DNA from: Apium graveolens
Taxonomy: Eukaryota > Streptophyta > Magnoliopsida > Apiales > Apiaceae
DNA: 64,000 bases
NCBI RefSeq assembly: GCF_009905375.1
Contig: NC_133648.1
Span: 90,708,631 to 90,772,630 of the forward strand
Reading direction: 5' to 3'
In this document: positions 45,009 through 56,899 of the stretch, piece after piece
How the letters are laid out: every line of letters starts with the position of its first letter
Position numbering within the stretch: the stretch's first letter is position 1
Made by a program: the position numbers and the translations under genes
The notes under the pieces: model-generated
The model's input: the letters and a program-made list of their open reading frames with translations, nothing else
The model's database searches: none
What the model was told of the DNA's origin: nothing

Positions 45009-48000
45009 CTAGAGCCAATCACCCATATATCTAATACCCATGGAACTAGTATGACCTTCGTGCTTGTGCTGTGACCAAGCCTTAGTCAGTGGGTCTGCAA
45101 CATTATCATCAGTATGCACTTTACATATATGTATACCTCCTATTTCATTAATCTCTCGAAGAAGGTGATATCTCCTAAGTATATGTTTTTCCCGGGAATG
45201 GGACCTTGGTTCTTTAGCCTGTGCAATGGCTTCATTATTATCACAGTAAAGATCAACTGGATCTGTGATTGATGGAACCACACCAAGTCCTGTTATGAAT
45301 TTTTGTATCCAAACAGCCTCATTGGCTGCTTCACTGACAGCAATATACTCAGCTTCCATTGTAGAATCAGCTACTGTCTCTTGCTTTGAACTCTTCCAGC
45401 TTACAGCACCTCCATTAAGGCAAAACACAAAACCTGACTGAGATACTGAATTGTCTCTGTCTATCTGGAAGCTTGCATCAGTGTAACCCTTTACAACCAG
45501 CTTCTCATCTCCCACATACACCAAGAATGAATCTTTAGTCCTCTTCAAGGGCTTAAGAATATTCTTGACAGCTGTCCAGTGACCCTCACCAGGATTAGAC
45601 TGGTATCTGTTCGTCATGCTCAAGGCATACGAAACATCAGGACGAGTACATATCATTGCATACATTATAGATCCAATTGCCAAAGCATATGAAACTTTGC
45701 TCATACGACCCTTATCATCTAATGATTTAGGGCGGTTGTCTTTTGAGATCAATATCCCATGAGACATTGGGACATATCCTCTTTTTTCCTCTTGCATCCC
45801 AAAACGATGCAATACTTTGTCAATGTATGTACTCTGACTTAGGCCGATTAATTTCCTTGATCTATCTCTATAGATCTTGATCCCTAATATATAGGTAGCA
45901 TCACCTAAGTCCTTCATGAACAAACTATTTTCCAACCAAGTCTTAACAGTTTGTAGAGAAGGTATGTCATTCCCTATTAGTAATATGTCATCTATATATA
46001 GTACTAGGAATGCCACATGGCTCCCGCTAACTTTCTTATAAACACATGGTTCATCTTCGTTTTGAATAAAGCCAAATTTTTTGACTATTTCATCAAAATG
46101 TCGATTCCATCTCCCTGAGGCTTTCTTTAATCTATAAATAGATCGAAGCAACTTACAGACCATCTTAGCAAACTTGGGATCGACGAAACCCTCAGGTTGT
46201 ATCATGTATACATCCTCTTTAAGGCTCCCATTTAAGAAAGTGGTTTTGACATCCAATTGCCAAATCTCATAGTCGTAGTAAGCAGCTATTGCTAGCAAAA
46301 TCCTGATGGACTTGACCATAGCAACTGGTGAAAAAGTCTCATTATAGTCTATACCATGAACTTGTTTGAAACCTTTTGCCACTAGTCGTGCTTTATAGGT
46401 CTGTACTTTACCATCCATGTTAGTTTTCTTCTTGAAAACCCACTTGCACCCTATAGGTTTTACCCCTTCAGGTGGCTCAACTAAAGTCCATACTTTATTT
46501 TGATACATGGATTCCATTTCAGATTTCATGGCCTCTCGCCATCTCTCAGAGTCTGGACTGTTCATAGCATCTTGGTAGATAAGAGGCTCATCATTGTCTA
46601 TAAGTATTACGTCATCATCTTGAGTCAAGAGAAATCCATAATATCTCTCTGGCTCATGACGAGTCCTATTAGATCTATGAACAACCTGTGTTTCCGGAGC
46701 AAGAATATCTTGATATTCTTCCTGCCCATTTTCCAACTCTGGTTCAATATTATTTTGTATAACTCGATCTTTATCGAGATCTATAGTCCTCCCACTAATT
46801 TTCTTGGAAAGTAACTCTCTTTTAACAAATACAGCGGTTCGAGCAACAAACACTTTGTTCTCGGTAGGATTATAGAAACTATACCCTTTAGTTTCTTTAG
46901 GATATCCCATAAAATAACATTTATCCGATTTTGGTCCCAGCTTGTCAGAAACCAAGCATTTCATAAACGCTTCGCATCCCCATACTTTCATAAAAGACAT
47001 GCTGTGACGTTTCTCAGTCCATATCTCATATGGAGTCTTTTGAACCGATTTAGTTGGAACTCGATTTAGTGTATATGCAACCGTTTCTAGAGCATAACCC
47101 CAGGAACTTATTGGAAGATCTGCTAGACTCATCATTGATCGCACCATGTCCAACAAGGTACGATTTCTCCTCTCAGAAACTCCATTCCATTGATGCATTC
47201 CAGGAGGAGTAAGCTGTGATACGATACCACACTCCTTTAAGAAAACTTTAAACTCGAGGCTTAAGTATTCTCCTCCACGATCTGATTGTAGAACTTTTAT
47301 ACTTTCCCTTGTTTGCTTTTCCACTTCAGCCTTGTATTCTTTGAACTTTTCAAAAGAATCGGATTTGTTCTTCAAAAGATACACATATCCATATCTACTG
47401 AAATCATCAGTAAATGTAATGAAGTAGTAAAAGCCACCTCTTGCCATCGTACGTATTGGACTACATACATCATTATGTATAAGTCCTAATCGTTCGGTGG
47501 CCCTTTCACCTTGTCCGGTAAGAGGAGCTTTAGCCATTTTGCCAATGAGACAAGATTTGCATTCTTCGTATGATTCAAAATCAAACTTATCCAAGTAACC
47601 ATCTTGATGTAATTTGGAAATGTGTTTCTCATTTATGAGACCTAAACGACAATGCCAAAGGTATGTTTGATTTGAGTCTTTCATCTTAATACGTTTATCA
47701 TCATTATTTATGTTATAGACATGAGTATCTAAATCAAGAACATATAAACCATTAAACAAACGTGCAACCCCATAGGTAACATTATTGAATGAAAAGAAAC
47801 AACTATTGTTCTGAATCAAAAAATGAAAAGCCTTTCTTGTCCAAACAAGAAACCGAAATAATGTTTCTGCAAATCGTAGGCACGTAAAAACAGTTATCTA
47901 GTTCTAAAACAAGCCCAATGGGCAATGATAAACGATAAGTCCCTACTGCTAAAGAAACAACCTTTGCTCCATTGCCAACTCGTAGGTTGACTTCTCCCTT

Positions 48001-49022
48001 CATCAATGTCCTACTTCCCTGCAGTTCTTGCACATTTATATAAATGTGAGAACCACATCCAGTATCTAATACCCAAGATGTAGAATTAGACAAGTTGACT
48101 TCTATAACATAAATACCTGAATCAGAAGCAGCTATTGCAGCCTTCTTCTTCTTCTTCAGATCCTCCAAATAAGCATGACAGTTCCTCTTCTAATGACCTG
48201 GTTTCTTGCAATAGTGACAATCACCAACCTTTGGAACACCGCCTTTAGGCTTCAAAGCCTTGGTCGGAATAGGTTTCGGATTGGCATTAGATTTAGATCC
48301 CATCTTCCTCTTGCCTTTCCATTTACCCTTTCCTTTGGCCTTCCCCTTATTCACCATCAGCATGGGAGAAAGGGACGCCTTCTGAACGTTGTTCTCAGCA
48401 GTTTTCAACATAGCCAACAATTCGGTGGGGTTCTTGTCTAGTTCTTGTCTATCTCATTCATATTATAACTCATCATAAATTAAGAATAGCTGATGTTTAA
48501 AGATTGCAAAATAAGATCAATCTGGTGCTCCATAGTAATTGGGGCACCCAACTTGGCAAGGCACTCCATATACCCTATCATCCTTAGAATATGCGGTCCA
48601 ACCGGATCACATTTTCCCAGCTTACATGCATGTAATGATTTGAAAGTATCAAACCTCTCCTGACGAGCATGTCCTTCAAACATACGTTTAAGGTGCTCAA
48701 TCATATCATAAGAATCCATATTCTCATGTTGTTTCTGAAGTTCAGCACTCATGGTCGCTAACATGAGACATTGAACATTCGTGTCATCATCGATATGTTT
48801 CTGATAAACATTATGTTGAGCACGGGATGCTCCTTCAGGGAGAGGAGCAAGGCGAGGGATATCAATTACATAGAACTTGCGCTCTTGTTTGAGGACAATC
48901 CTCAAGTTCCTCTGCCAGTCAAGGAAGTTTGTTCCTGACAGCTTGTCCTTCTCAAGGACTGATCGCACAGAGAAGTTGTTTGAATTGTATGTCATTTTGA
49001 TATCTACAATGTTTAAGTGCAT
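45009..49022 (-). pseudogene. Element E gag-pol polyprotein, broken
   Basis: gag begins near 49022 or at an inner ATG at 48995 (MTYNSNNFSV). A TAA ends gag at 48480. An 11-bp tandem duplication (+ strand GTTCTTGTCTA at 48430-48451) shifts the frame just after. The zinc knuckle reads CHYCKKPGH and then TAG (48190-48192) in place of the next residue. Protease has VLDTGCGSHI near 48070. A one-T excess in a T-run near 47820 shifts the frame again. The long frame 47819-45009 then carries the integrase (HCRLG, CKSCLIGK, HNDVCSP, SDRGGEY, NGVSERRNR), RT (LYIDDILLIG near 45980) and RNase H (YTDASFQ, STMEAEYIA, CDNNEA), ending at the polypurine tract. The integrase His of LGH reads LGL. Confidence 0.92.
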
Positions 49023-49163
49023 AAAGATAAATTAGTCTATAGATGATTATTAAATTATATTCAAGTGATTATTTATATATACTCAATATATATATATATA
49101 TATCTTCCACTATTTTTATCAAATTAATAGCCCTAACTATTAATTCGGAAATAATATATTCTA
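49023..49163 (-). other. Element E leader next to gag, with TA repeat
   Basis: AT-rich leader. A short (TA)n tract lies at 49086-49101. No gene. Confidence 0.6.
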
Positions 49164-49419
49164 CTCCCTCCATCCCATTTTAGTTGTCACATCTCCTTTT
49201 ATAGAAGTCAAATTGACCAGTTTTTGACCAAAGATTAAACAATACTCTTATATTATTTTAAAAAACTAAAAATTATATATTAAAGTAGATTAAATCTACT
49301 TTCCGGTGATGTAATTTTTTTCTTTTGTTAAAATATAAATTATTAATAAATTAGGTCAAATTTAAGTCAATTTGACCGGCACAAATCCAAAGGTGACAAC
49401 TAAAATGGGATGGAGGGAG
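49164..49419. mobile_element. Stowaway-like MITE (256 bp)
   Basis: Terminal inverted repeats CTCCCTCCATCCCATTTTAG and its complement at the right end, with TA target duplication at 49162-49163 and 49420-49421. Such CTCCCTCC-ended elements are nonautonomous Tc1/mariner-type MITEs of plants. It holds no ORF and sits in the leader of element E, so it inserted after E. Confidence 0.93.
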
Positions 49420-49421
49420 TA

Positions 49422-50655
49422 TATGCTTTCTAGTGAGCCAAGATCCAAATTTCACAACGTTTTAGTTCAGCTTTGGCTTTACTCCTAAAACATGATTCAA
49501 TAAGATAGACAACATTTGTCAATTATATAAACTATATAACTCTTGGATAGTTTAGTGGAACAACATTTATTCATATTTATCCAATAAATCTCACTAAACT
49601 CTATGCCTCTAAGTTCACAATCCTATTTTGATAACTTAGTTAAGTCAAACCCAAAGGTCTAAAAAGTATCATATACTTCAACACGCCGTCCCACGATAGA
49701 TGGGAGTACTTCGCTCTGGCGAACCCACTCCTTATCAATTTAGGGGTTAACGCGTTGGACATATTGGAAGACATCTAAACAACTTAATATAAACATAAAG
49801 GTTTTGTTAGTATTATAACGATCACGATCCCATCATAAAGAGATTCCCAATTTTTCCTTGAATAAAATACTTCAAATCAATACTCGTCAATGGTTTGATT
49901 TCCAGGTAGTGGAGGAGTCACACCAGTCTCGCTTAAAACCCACAGCCTTACAAGTTTAATGAACTCGTTTTTGACAAAATCGCCCCATGTCGGAAATAAA
50001 GAAGATTCGTATTTCATTCCGTGTTTCAAAACACAAGAATCTCATAATCGTTTGTTAATTTTAAAATCTTGAGTCGTTACAGATTTTATCTTGTTTAGCA
50101 GGCATGGTATGGGTGACGTATCTAATACATACAATCATGCATGATTAATCTAATTAAAGCATGCATCATTAACTATTCTATACATACATTCATACATCAA
50201 TATATAAAGTGCGGTATATAAACGTGCTTGGTTATGGCCTTTATCCTATGTGATCCTTCCAAGCTAATGAAAGGATCAAGGTCAATCTATGGCGAATAAT
50301 ATAAATACAATTACAATTACAAGTCTTCATTCTTCTTGTCTCGATAGTTGCTTCTCCTCTTGGATCATGTCTTCTTGAAGTACATTACAATAAACAACCT
50401 ATACTAATTTACTTACATAAGAAAACTCGAGTTACATTCAAGGTTAAAAAATTACAAGAAGAATGAAAATGACATGCAAGTCGTATTTATAAAACCAAAA
50501 CCATAAATTTAATATAAAGGTCTTAAGGCCATAACCAGCATCATGCTCAAGTAAACAATTAAAGAACTTGAGAAAAACAAAATATAGCGGGGTTCCGGGG
50601 GCGGCAGACCCCGACTGGGGTCGAGCTGCCAAGTAAGCTCGAAAGAGAAATTTTT
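49422..50655 (-). other. Element E leader region beyond the MITE
   Basis: No ORF. On the - strand a GC-rich hairpin occurs near 50586-50630 (GACCCC, loop, GGGGTC, flanked by GGCA/TGCC), then CCCCCGGAACCCCG. Such blocks occur in leaders or LTRs of related Copia elements. The expected LTR and PBS were not found. Confidence 0.5.
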
Positions 50656-50764
50656 AATTTTGGAAGACCAGTCTAGTACAGAAATCTTAATTTCGGGACT
50701 AAAGATCATATCTTAACCAGCCTCTGCCATCACTGCATCAAATGCAGTTTCAACGGATAATCCA
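50656..50764. other. Left flank of element C
   Basis: Contains GAAGACCAGTCTAGTACAG and following bases to about 50735, repeated with a few changes at 63914-63985, right of element C. It ends TTTCAACGGATAATCCA; ATCCA (50760-50764) is the left target duplication of C. Confidence 0.75.
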
Positions 50765-51363
50765 TGTTAGATATATTTGATAATGTCATGGCTAATATGT
50801 TTTATGTTTAGATTTCAGATCTTATTTGAATAGAACAAATCAGTACTTAACTGATCAGTACTTATACTGGAAGTCAGAACTTAAGGGATATCAGTACTTA
50901 TGTCATCAGGAGATAGATATCAGAACTTAAGTGCTGAAGGACGATCAGATAAGGACAGTAGCTGATTAAAGTTAAGAAGATCAAGATAAACATAAGAAGA
51001 GATATGCATGAAGAAGGAATTCCGTGAAGAATGGAATACTTGGAATAGAAGATATCTGATTGATATATTTTAGGAAGCAGAATTATATTCCATATCAATT
51101 AGCGAATATCTTGTAACTGTGTAGTATATAAACACAGAAATAGAGTTTACACTATAAGTGTTATCATTATCGAGAATATTATTAAATATAACTCTAGTAG
51201 CTCTCGTGATATTTTGTTCATCACTGAGAGATAACAGTTCCAGATTGTAACAGAGTTTATTGTTTAAATAAAGTTTGTTTTCTGTTACACAAGTTCTTGA
51301 AATTTGATTTGATTGTAATAAACACTGTATTCACCCCCTCTACAGTGAAAGTGTGACCTAACA
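50765..51363 (+). repeat. Element C 5' LTR
   Basis: TGTTAGATAT...GACCTAACA, 599 bp. Between 50830 and 50935 lie four variants of the motif TATCAG(A/T)ACTTA. A TATATAAA at 51125-51132 is the likely promoter. Confidence 0.96.
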
Positions 51364-51365
51364 AG

Positions 51366-51377
51366 TGGTATCAGAGC
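51366..51377 (+). other. Element C primer binding site
   Basis: TGGTATCAGAGC, two bases after the LTR; exact complement of the plant initiator-Met tRNA end. Confidence 0.95.
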
Positions 51378-51418
51378 TATCTGTTAACACACATACAGTT
51401 AAAGATCCAAACACAATC

Positions 51419-53752
51419 ATGTCTGACACAGAAACTCCAACTAAGCCTACCAAAACTGAGGAATCATCAAAGACATCAACTCAGAGTCGATATGAGACTA
51501 TCAGAGTTCCCATATTGAGACCATCTGAATATCCCATATGGAAGGTGAGGATGACCATGTTTCTGGAAGCAACAGATCCAGAATACCTTGATAGAATCAG
51601 GGAAGGGCCTCACAAACCTACCAAGCTCGCTGTTGTAGTTCCAGGTGAAGCAGCAATGACCGTACCAAAGGAAAAGAATGATTACACTGCTGAAGATATA
51701 GCATCTATTGCTAAGGATGCCAAGGTACGTCACTTATTGCATAGTGCCATTGATAATGTAATGTCAAACAGGGTAATCAACTGCAAGACTGCTAAGGAGA
51801 TATGGGATGCACTGGAGACAAGGTGTCAAGGAACTGAAACAGTTAAGAAGAACAGGAAGACAATACTCACTCAAGAGTATGAACACTTTGACTCTAGGAC
51901 TAATGAGTCATTGACTGATGTATATGATAGATTTGTCAAACTCTTGAATGACTTGTCATTGGTTAATAAGGAGTATGATCTTGAAGATACAAACCTTAAA
52001 TTCCTGTTAGCTCTTCCTGAATGTTGGGATTTGAAGGCAACAACAATAAGAGACAACTACAATCTTGATGAAACAACTCTTGATGAAATCTATGGAATGC
52101 TCAAGACTCATGAACTTGAGTTGGAACAAAGAAGCAAGAGGAAAGGAGGAAAGTCAAGGACAGTTGCTCTCAAGGCTGAAGAGGAATCCCCCAAATCACT
52201 TTCCTCAAAGAAAGACAAGGGTAAAGCTCTTTTCATAAAGTCTGATACTGAGTCATCAAGTTCTGAGAGTGATGATGACTCAGATTCTGAAAGCTTGCCT
52301 GAAACTGATGCTGATGAGGAGATGATGAAGCTGTGTGCTCTTATGGTGAAGGGAATCATAAAGATTGCATACAGGAAGTTCAGGAAGGGAAAGAAGTTTT
52401 CCAGGAAAGGCATAAGTTCTGATAAGAAGAATTTCAGAAGATCTGAAGCAAGAGGAGGAAAGTCTGACAGAGGAGATTACGCTAATGTTAAATGTTATAA
52501 TTGTGGTGAAAAAGGCCACATATCTCCTGATTGCAAGAAGACCAAGAGTGACAAAGGCAAAGCTCTTGTCACAAAGCAGAAAAGCTGGACAGACACCTCA
52601 GACTCTGAAAGTGAGGAGAACTATGCATTGATGGCAAATGCTGATAAACAAAGTTCTGAGAGCAGTTCTGAAGCTGCTGAAATAAAGGTACCTCAGACTA
52701 CTTATGCTTTTCATACTGATGATATTAATGAGTTGAGAAGATATCTTAAAACCATGTTTGTTAGTTATAGAGATCAAACTTTAACATGTGAAAGATTAAC
52801 TTCTGAAAATCTTGCTTTTAAGAAAAGAAATGATTTCTTAGAAAAAAAGTTAGTTATGTTCCATCAAACTCAGAAGGATAGAGATGATGCTTTTTATGTT
52901 AGGGATGAAGTGCTAAAAATGAATGAATCTCTAAAAACTGAGTTAGAAAAGGAGAGAGAGATTATCAGAACTTGGACTAACTCTGGCAAAACAACTCAAA
53001 ATTTGCTAAGCAGTGGAAACTGGAAAGAGTGCTTAGGTTATGGAGAAAATAATGAAAAAGGAACTGAAGAAATTAAGCCTGTTGATAAGCAAAAGCCGAA
53101 GTTAAAACCTGTTAAGTTTGTAACTGAAAAATCTGAAAATGGGAAATCAGAAGTTAAAAAGGAATTAGCTTCTGACAAACTAAAACAGGAAAAGACAGCT
53201 GAAGTTAACATAGGCTTAATGACAAAGAAGCAGCTTAAGCATAAGCTGAAAGATGTTAAGAATGCAAACAAGGTAAAATCACCTAGGAAAAACAGGAATG
53301 GAAAGGAAGGTGTGAATAAAAGCAATAACTATAAATCTGTTCCTGGTACTCCTAGAAAAGCATGTCATAACTGTGGAAGTTCTAACCATCTGGCTTCTTT
53401 TTGCAGGAAGAATAAGAATATTAACTCCTTATCTACAAAGTCAGGAGTTAAGAGTCAGTATGTTAGATACAAACCACAAAATCCTTGTTTTCATTGTGGT
53501 AGTTTATGGCATTCCATTTATACTTGTAAGGAATATCATAGTTTGTACTATGATTATTATCAAATAAAACCTTCTTTAAAGAAAGTTTCTGTTGTTCCTT
53601 CTAGTGTAAGTTCTAATTCAAAGTCTGGTAGTATAAGTTCTGATAAGAAAACTGTTAACATAAAATCTGATGCTAAATCCGCTGCACATGTTAACAACCC
53701 TAAAAAGGCCAAAGGATCCAAGCAAGTCTGGGTCCTTAAAACTAATAATTAG
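51419..53752 (+). CDS. gag: Element C gag polyprotein (777 aa)
   Basis: Start chosen at ATG 51419 (MSDTETPTKP), 42 bp after the PBS; the frame extends upstream without an ATG. The gag core covers about residues 30-260 (YPIWKVRMTMFLEAT; KEIWDALETRCQGTE). Three CCHC motifs are present: CYNCGEKGHISPDC near residue 359, CHNCGSSNHLASFC near 649 and CFHCGSLWHSIYTC near 690. Ser/Asp/Glu-rich linkers lie between. Several copies of the family motif (AGTTCTGAT) fall in frame as SSD. It ends with TAG at 53750-53752 after QVWVLK, the counterpart of ETWVPK at the end of B gag. Confidence 0.94.
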   Translation: MSDTETPTKPTKTEESSKTSTQSRYETIRVPILRPSEYPIWKVRMTMFLEATDPEYLDRIREGPHKPTKLAVVVPGEAAMTVPKEKNDYTAEDIASIAKDAKVRHLLHSAIDNVMSNRVINCKTAKEIWDALETRCQGTETVKKNRKTILTQEYEHFDSRTNESLTDVYDRFVKLLNDLSLVNKEYDLEDTNLKFLLALPECWDLKATTIRDNYNLDETTLDEIYGMLKTHELELEQRSKRKGGKSRTVALKAEEESPKSLSSKKDKGKALFIKSDTESSSSESDDDSDSESLPETDADEEMMKLCALMVKGIIKIAYRKFRKGKKFSRKGISSDKKNFRRSEARGGKSDRGDYANVKCYNCGEKGHISPDCKKTKSDKGKALVTKQKSWTDTSDSESEENYALMANADKQSSESSSEAAEIKVPQTTYAFHTDDINELRRYLKTMFVSYRDQTLTCERLTSENLAFKKRNDFLEKKLVMFHQTQKDRDDAFYVRDEVLKMNESLKTELEKEREIIRTWTNSGKTTQNLLSSGNWKECLGYGENNEKGTEEIKPVDKQKPKLKPVKFVTEKSENGKSEVKKELASDKLKQEKTAEVNIGLMTKKQLKHKLKDVKNANKVKSPRKNRNGKEGVNKSNNYKSVPGTPRKACHNCGSSNHLASFCRKNKNINSLSTKSGVKSQYVRYKPQNPCFHCGSLWHSIYTCKEYHSLYYDYYQIKPSLKKVSVVPSSVSSNSKSGSISSDKKTVNIKSDAKSAAHVNNPKKAKGSKQVWVLKTNN

Positions 53753-53772
53753 TGGTCTTTTTGATTGCAGGG
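53750..53772 (+). promoter_or_regulatory. gag-pol junction of element C
   Basis: gag and pol share one frame here but are separated by two stops, TAG at 53750 and TGA at 53762, then TTGCAGGGC. Element B has TGTGCAGGG at the same place but pol in another frame. The pyrimidine-rich stretch ending in CAG resembles a 3' splice site. The expression mechanism is unknown. Confidence 0.45.
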
Positions 53773-56700
53773 CAACAGGAAAAATATTTTAGTTCTGGAC
53801 AGTGGATGTTCAGGACACATGACTGGAAATAAGGCCCTGCTATCAGACTTTGTGGAGAAAGCTGGCCCAAGTGTTTCTTATGGAGATGGCAACATTGGAA
53901 AAACTTTGGGATATGGCAATATCAATCTTGGGAATGTCATTATTAAAGATGTAGCTCTGGTCTCAGGACTTAAACACAACTTACTGAGTATAAGTCAAAT
54001 CTGTGACAAAGGTTATCATGTTGATTTCTTTGCAGAACATTGTGAAATAGTTAGTAAATCTAAAGGAAAAATTGTTCTGAAGGGATTCAGGCGTGGTAAC
54101 ATTTATGAAGCTAAGCTTTCAACAAGTTCTGATGGTTCTGCAATCTGCTTAGTGAGTAGAGCCTCAACTGAAGAAAGCTGGAATTGGCACAAGAAACTCT
54201 CTCATTTAAACTTCAACAAGATAAATGAACTGATCAAGAAAGATCTTGTGAGAGGACTGCCAAAATCAGTGTTTGTTCCTGATGGTCTTTGTGACTCATG
54301 TCAGAAGGCTAAACAAAGAAAATCTTCGTTCAAGAGCAAGACTGAATCATCAATTCTTGAGCCTTATTATCTACTTCATGTTGATCTATTTGGTCCAGTG
54401 AATGTCATGTCTATTGCAAAGAAGAAATATGCGTTGGTCATAGTAGATGAGTTCACCAGATACACATGGGTGTATTTCTTGCACACAAAAAGTGAAACTG
54501 CATCTATCCTGATTGATCATGTCAAACATCTGGATAAATTGATCAGAGATTCTGTGAAAATTTTAAGGAGTGATAATGGCACTGAATTCAAGAATTTGAT
54601 AATGGAAGAGTTCTGCAAAAATCATGGAATAAAGCAGGATTTTTCTGCTCCTGGAACTCCACAGCAAAATGGAGTTGTTGAAAGGAAGAATAGAACTCTA
54701 ATTGAAGCTGCACGAACAATGCTTGAAGAAGCAAAGCTTCCAACCTATTTCTGGGCTGAAGCTGTGCAGACTGCTTGTTTTACTCAAAATGCAACACTCA
54801 TTAACAAGCATGGAAAAACACCATATGAGATGGTGAAGAACAAGAAGCCAAATCTCAAATACTTTCATGTATTTGGATGTAAGTGTTTTGTTCTCAAGAC
54901 TCATCCTGAACAGCTATCCAAGTTTGATCTAAAAGCTGATGAGGGAATCTTTGTAGGATATCCACTTTCTACAAAAGCCTTCAGAGTCTATAATTTGAGA
55001 ACAAAAGTGGTCATGGAATCTATCAATGTCTCTTTTGATGACAAGAAGATCACTGGACTTGAAGATTGCATTGATCATGATCAGCTGAGATTTGAAAATG
55101 AAGATTCATATTCTGATACCTCAAGTCCTGACAATCTAAGTCCTGATACTGTAATTTCTGATGGATTAAACTCTGATGTTATTGAAACTGTGGTGACTAT
55201 GTCAAAGGAAGATGCACCAATGCAGGGGGAGCATACTCAAGAGATTATCACATCTCAAGAAGCATCAGAACATACATCTGGCTCTTCAAATTCTGATTCG
55301 TCAAGTTCTGATAAGCCAAGTACTGATAGTGCTGAAAATCTAAATACTGAAGGATCCAACTCAGAGAGCATAGTTTCAGGGGGAGCATCAGAAAATGAAA
55401 TCGAAGACAGCATGAATCATGGGGGAGCATCCAGTTCTAGAGAAAATCTTCCATCTGCAAGGAAGTGGACAAAATCACATACACCTGATTTAATAATTGG
55501 AAATCCTGAGGCAGGTGTCAGAACTAGAACAGGTACTTCGAATGAATGTCTTTACAATTCTTTTCTCTCTCAGTCTGAGCCAAAGAAAGTGGAAGAAGCT
55601 CTTCAAGATGCTGATTGGGTGCAAGCAATGCAGGAAGAGTTGAATGAATTTGAAAGAAACAAAGTCTGGACCTTAGTGCCAAGACCCAAGAATAGATCGG
55701 TTGTTGGTACAAAGTGGGTATTCAGAAACAAAACTGACAGTGATGGCATAATTGTAAGGAACAAGGCAAGGCTGGTTGCAAAAGGATATTCTCAACAGGA
55801 GGGAATTGACTATGATGAAACATTTGCTCCAGTTGCTAGGTTAGAAGCCATAAGGATATTCATGGCTTATGCTGCTCACAAAAAGTTTACTGTCTTTCAA
55901 ATGGATGTGAAAAGTGCTTTTCTCAATGGAGAATTGGAAGAGGAAGTATATGTTGAACAACCTCCAGGCTTTGTAGACTCTAAACATCCAGACTATGTCT
56001 ACAGGCTTGATAAAGCACTTTATGGACTTAAGCAAGCTCCTAGAGCATGGTATGAGACTTTAGCTCAGTTTCTTCTGGAAAGTGGATTCAACAGAGGAAC
56101 TATTGACAAAACATTGTTCTATCTCAACCATGGCAAGGACTTACTTCTGATCCAGATTTATGTTGATGATATTATTTTTGGGTCTCCAAATGACAAACTT
56201 TGCAAAAAGTTTGCCAACCTAATGCAGTCAAGATATCAGATGAGTATGATGGGAGAACTTAGTTATTTTCTGGGCCTTCAAGTCAAGCAGACTGAAGAAG
56301 GAACTTTTATTTGCCAATCTAAGTATACCAGAAACTTGCTGAAGAAATTTGGAATGCAAGACTGTTCAAGTGCATCCACTCCCATGGCCACTGCAACAAA
56401 ACTGGATAAGGATACTGGTAATTCAGTAGATATTACTGATTACAGAGGTTGCAAAATTGACAGGAAAAGCACTAGTGGTAGCTGCCAATTTCTTGGAGGC
56501 AGGTTGGTTTCTTGGTATAGCAAGAAACAAAAGTCAATTTCCACATCAACTGCAGAAGCAGAGTATATTGCTGCAGGAAGCTGCTGTGCACAGATTCTCT
56601 GGATGAAGAATCAGTTACTGGATTATGGGTTAACATATTTCAAAATCCCTATTTACTGTGATAATCAAAGTGCTATTGCTATGACAGGTAATCCAGTTCA

Positions 56701-56899
56701 ACACTCTATGACAAAGCACATCAGCATCAGGTACCATTTCATCAGGGAACATGTGGATGAAGGTACAGTGGAATTGCATTTTGTTCCCACAGATCAACAA
56801 GTAGCAGATATCTTCACAAAACCACTGTGTGAAGCTACCTTTTCAAAATTGGTAAATGAACTTGGAATGATTTCAGGTTCTTTCTTTAAATCTGCTTAA
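53765..56899 (+). CDS. pol: Element C pol (protease, integrase, RT, RNase H with deletion)
   Basis: The frame opens just after the gag stops; there is no ATG. Numbered from 53765: protease [11 protein letters not shown] at residues 11-21; integrase zinc region H142, H147, C176, C179; catalytic D207 (HVDLFGP), D270 (SDNGTEF), E306 (NGVVERKNR). A Ser/Asp-rich acidic linker follows (about 440-560). RT has [11 protein letters not shown] and the YVDD box near residue 798. At 56446-56450 the sequence jumps from DYRG to CKIDRKS: about 72 codons found in A and B are missing, including the RT connection and the first RNase H Asp (YSDADYAG). The remaining RNase H (STAEAEY, CDNQSA) and ADIFTKPL are present. 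The frame stays open throughout. Confidence 0.95.
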   Translation: MQGNRKNILVLDSGCSGHMTGNKALLSDFVEKAGPSVSYGDGNIGKTLGYGNINLGNVIIKDVALVSGLKHNLLSISQICDKGYHVDFFAEHCEIVSKSKGKIVLKGFRRGNIYEAKLSTSSDGSAICLVSRASTEESWNWHKKLSHLNFNKINELIKKDLVRGLPKSVFVPDGLCDSCQKAKQRKSSFKSKTESSILEPYYLLHVDLFGPVNVMSIAKKKYALVIVDEFTRYTWVYFLHTKSETASILIDHVKHLDKLIRDSVKILRSDNGTEFKNLIMEEFCKNHGIKQDFSAPGTPQQNGVVERKNRTLIEAARTMLEEAKLPTYFWAEAVQTACFTQNATLINKHGKTPYEMVKNKKPNLKYFHVFGCKCFVLKTHPEQLSKFDLKADEGIFVGYPLSTKAFRVYNLRTKVVMESINVSFDDKKITGLEDCIDHDQLRFENEDSYSDTSSPDNLSPDTVISDGLNSDVIETVVTMSKEDAPMQGEHTQEIITSQEASEHTSGSSNSDSSSSDKPSTDSAENLNTEGSNSESIVSGGASENEIEDSMNHGGASSSRENLPSARKWTKSHTPDLIIGNPEAGVRTRTGTSNECLYNSFLSQSEPKKVEEALQDADWVQAMQEELNEFERNKVWTLVPRPKNRSVVGTKWVFRNKTDSDGIIVRNKARLVAKGYSQQEGIDYDETFAPVARLEAIRIFMAYAAHKKFTVFQMDVKSAFLNGELEEEVYVEQPPGFVDSKHPDYVYRLDKALYGLKQAPRAWYETLAQFLLESGFNRGTIDKTLFYLNHGKDLLLIQIYVDDIIFGSPNDKLCKKFANLMQSRYQMSMMGELSYFLGLQVKQTEEGTFICQSKYTRNLLKKFGMQDCSSASTPMATATKLDKDTGNSVDITDYRGCKIDRKSTSGSCQFLGGRLVSWYSKKQKSISTSTAEAEYIAAGSCCAQILWMKNQLLDYGLTYFKIPIYCDNQSAIAMTGNPVQHSMTKHISIRYHFIREHVDEGTVELHFVPTDQQVADIFTKPLCEATFSKLVNELGMISGSFFKSA

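Larger units (their letters stand above)
43474..50655 (-). mobile_element. Element E: Tork/TNT1-94-like Copia element, one LTR visible
   Basis: 3' LTR 43474-44994, gag-pol 45009-49022 (- strand), then a long leader with a MITE. The gag (KLSGTNFLDWQRNLRIVLKQE) and integrase (WNGVSERRNRTLLDMVRSMM) are of the TNT1-94-like type, probably the Angela branch of Tork. No 5' LTR or initiator-tRNA PBS could be found in 49420-50764, and the expected right target duplication (left flank GGGCA) is absent. The right end is therefore lost or rearranged, and 50655 is only an estimate from where flanking sequence of element C begins. Confidence 0.82.

Noticed and set aside
53720..53770. A short intron joining gag to pol in C, using GTCTGG as donor
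   Set aside because: It would be only about 43 bases, below usual plant intron size, and the equivalent in B would be as short. A distant donor remains possible.
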